From contig NC_080062.1 of the NCBI RefSeq assembly GCF_026212465.1, positions 284,501 through 348,500 on the forward strand: a DNA stretch of 64,000 nucleotides, read 5' to 3'. This stretch comes from Amaranthus tricolor (Eukaryota; Streptophyta; Magnoliopsida; Caryophyllales; Amaranthaceae). Positions within the stretch are counted from its first letter, which is position 1. Each line of letters begins with the position of its first letter. Below the pieces are notes generated by a model that saw nothing but the letters and a program-made list of their open reading frames with translations, did not search any database and was not told the DNA's origin. Positions 62,131 through 64,000 of the stretch are shown piece by piece. A program made the translations under genes and the position numbers.

Positions 62131-62379
62131 CTCCCTCCAATTTACTATTAATGTCACATATGCTTTTTAAATATAGTCTTAATTTGTATTTTATTATTAA
62201 TGTATAAGTTAAAACATAGTCAAGTGAAGAATCTTGTTTAATTCGTCTCAATGCAAAGATTATTTATATCAACTTTCCATAATTTTTGATTATGCACAAT
62301 TAGAGATATTAAGGATTGAACATGTGTATTGGATAGAGTGCATAAAGCAAATGAGACATTAGTAGTTAATTGAAGGGAG
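62131..62379. mobile_element. Stowaway MITE (Tc1/mariner type) with TA target duplication
   Basis: Left end CTCCCTCCAATTTACTATTA and, read on the other strand, right end CTCCCTTCAATTAACTACTA match over about 29 bp with few mismatches. TA flanks both ends (62129-62130 and 62380-62381). CTCCCTC termini with TA duplication define Stowaway MITEs. Length 249 bp. Confidence 0.85.
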
Positions 62380-62381
62380 TA

Positions 62382-63007
62382 TAAATTAAAAATAAAATAC
62401 GAATTAAGAGTGATAAGTAAATAGACTGAATTTTTCCTATAGACATAAGTGAAGAAACAAAGATATTTTCTTGAATATGTTCAAAAGTTACTATTTTGCA
62501 AAATTGCTTTCGGAAATTAAGGTAAGTAACTAAGTATAAGTTTAAATAGAAAATTGTGAGTCTGATTCCACCGTTAATGTGAGAATAATATCGACCGAAT
62601 AATTTATAAGTAGTTTTATGAATGGTACCCAATCTCCTGAGTCGATCTATGATTTATATCAGATGATTAGAGTCGACTCTTTTTATTTTTTTAATAAAAA
62701 ATGTAAAGATTTATTAGAAGGACATTATTATTGATCTTCAATCCAAATAAAATTACGATTTTGCCCTTAAATTTAAAATTTATTTAACTAAATCTCACTT
62801 AATAATACTATTACCACTTTAAAAACATTATATTTAAAGTTTAAAAGAACGTAATCCCGAACATTTTTATCGCGATCCTATATATATATTGAATTTTCAG
62901 TAGCGTCCTTGCATGATATATGAATTCAAACACGGCACTATTTCTCTAAAATCTATCTAAAAACGTTCTTTGATTTTAAACAAGCTGATAGCTGGAATCG
63001 ATTAACT
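62382..63007. other. intergenic, putative promoter of the gene starting at 63008
   Basis: AT-rich. A TATATATATT motif at 62880-62890 lies about 120 bases before the downstream ATG and could be a TATA box. Nothing else is recognised. Confidence 0.3.
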
Positions 63008-63306
63008 ATGGCTAACGAAAGCGACTATGAATCGGATCAGGTACGTACTTAAATCGATCGGAATGGGTGTTTTTTTTTAAAAAAAAAAAACGGAGGAGTC
63101 GCACAAAACGTGCGACCCTCCGTGGTCCACACTCGCACGTTTTGTGCGACTCCTCCGTTTTTTTATTTTTATTTTTTATTTATTTATTTTTGATTATTTA
63201 CATTATTATTATGTAAATTATATAATATTTTTTTAGTAATTTATATTATTATTATTTAATATACGTTGTATTAAATTATTTTGTTTTGTAATTTATTATT
63301 ATTTTC

Positions 63307-63377
<71 letters not shown>

Positions 63378-63399
63378 GTTATTGTTATTATTATTATTA

Positions 63400-63481
<82 letters not shown>

Positions 63482-63533
63482 TATTATTATTATTAATATA
63501 TTATTAGTATTGTTATTATTATTGTTACTATAT

Positions 63534-63578
<45 letters not shown>

Positions 63579-64000
63579 TATTATTATTATTATTATTATT
63601 ATTAATTTAAATAATTTATAATTTGTATTAGTAATAATATTATTATTTTCTTATTATTAATTTAAATAATTCATAATTATATATTATTATTATTATTATT
63701 ATTTTCTTATTATTTAAAATTAATTTGTTTTATTATTATTACAATTATTTTATTTTATATTTTTTATTGCTATTATTTTAATATTAATTATTGAAGTAAA
63801 TTATATTTTTTATTTAATATTAATTTGTATTATTATTGTTATTTTAATATTAGTTATTAAAGTAAATTATAATTTTTATTATTTTTATTATTAATGTTTG
63901 TATGTATAATTTTTTAATAACCTAATGTATGGTTTATTTTATATTTTAAATTTGCAGGACTTTGAAAACTTAGGAGACAATGTAGATTACTCTGGTAGAT
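63008..64000 (+). CDS. start of an unidentified acidic protein gene, cut by the window end
   Basis: Exon 1 at 63008-63040 encodes MANESDYESDQ and ends at donor GTACGT. Exon 2 begins after TTTGCAG at 63958 and reads DFENLGDNVDYSGR to the window end, keeping phase 0. The ~917-bp intron is filled with a hairpin and TTA microsatellites. The start is acidic and low-complexity, as in chromatin or transposon-encoded proteins, but with only 25 residues no family can be named. The hairpin motif would also suit a CACTA-type transposon interior. The whole model is tentative. Confidence 0.4.
63084..63164. repeat. perfect 32-bp-arm hairpin with an inner palindromic motif
   Basis: Arms 63084-63115 and 63133-63164 are exact reverse complements: AAAAAAACGGAGGAGTCGCA with its continuation CAAAACGTGCGA, and the inverse. 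The loop is 17 bases (CCCTCCGTGGTCCACAC). Each arm itself contains TCGCAC and GTGCGA facing each other across five bases, so an arm can also fold alone. Far more GC-rich than the surroundings. Confidence 0.92.
63308..63606. repeat. long TTA microsatellite followed by an ATA/TTA palindrome
   Basis: 63308-63496 is almost pure (ATT)n with single interruptions. 63534-63606 changes from (ATA)n to (TTA)n at about 63578, giving a palindrome of roughly 30 bases per arm that can extrude a cruciform. Further ATT-rich sequence continues to about 63900. Confidence 0.93.

Noticed and set aside
63281..63496. 71-codon poly-Tyr ORF
   Set aside because: It is the (ATT)n microsatellite read as protein.
1..64000. 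tRNA or rRNA genes, CRISPR arrays, bacterial-type operons
   Set aside because: No intact tRNA box A/B pair outside SINE-like repeats, no rRNA blocks and no regularly spaced short repeats. The DNA is plant nuclear.

Overview
This window is nuclear DNA of a flowering plant. It is AT-rich, its genes carry many GT-AG introns, and it holds plant-only gene families (phage-type organellar RNA polymerase, AVT6-type amino-acid transporter, F-box protein of the At5g15710 type, GDSL esterase/lipase) plus typical plant MITEs, SINEs and microsatellites. The proteins look like those of a core eudicot. I cannot name the species from sequence alone. Exon borders below were placed by hand from splice sites, reading-frame continuity and remembered family similarity, not by alignment or transcript data.

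Layout. 1-3.1 kb: diverged repeats, then a two-exon BLOC-1 subunit 2 gene (minus). 4.17-5.92 kb: a Mutator-like element with ~210-230 bp terminal inverted repeats and a perfect 9-bp target duplication; it carries an intact 128-aa ORF (minus) and a nested 562-bp hAT-type element with its own 8-bp target duplication. 6.9-17.6 kb (plus): a CCCH zinc-finger/RRM gene like Arabidopsis C3H41, with repeat-rich introns and a 3' half broken by two in-frame stops and a frameshift. 19.5-25.6 kb (minus): a five-exon AVT6-like transporter whose last intron holds a ~300-bp tandem array. 27.7-36.4 kb (minus): a complete 19-exon RPOT organellar RNA polymerase gene, 1038 codons. 38.3-42.9 kb (minus): a six-exon ABHD17-like alpha/beta hydrolase. 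43-48.2 kb: gene-poor DNA with an LTR-retrotransposon relic. 48.45-49.78 kb (plus): an intronless F-box gene with a tandemly duplicated leader. 51.5-54.1 kb (minus): a five-exon GDSL esterase/lipase with a duplicated promoter-proximal segment. 55-61.5 kb: MITE and SINE debris, one orphan exon-like segment. 61.55-61.74 kb (plus): a final exon ending in PPVHN, as in RGF/GLV/CLEL peptide precursors. 63.0 kb to the end (plus): the start of an unidentified acidic protein gene whose first intron holds a near-perfect hairpin and long TTA microsatellites.

The genes are ordinary, unlinked housekeeping or regulatory loci; I see no operon-like or clustered pathway. The most unusual items are the gene-carrying Mutator-like element, the disabled C3H41-like copy, the duplicated start-codon region of the F-box gene, the GC-AG intron placed just before the catalytic-Asp microexon of RPOT, and the RGF-like exon.
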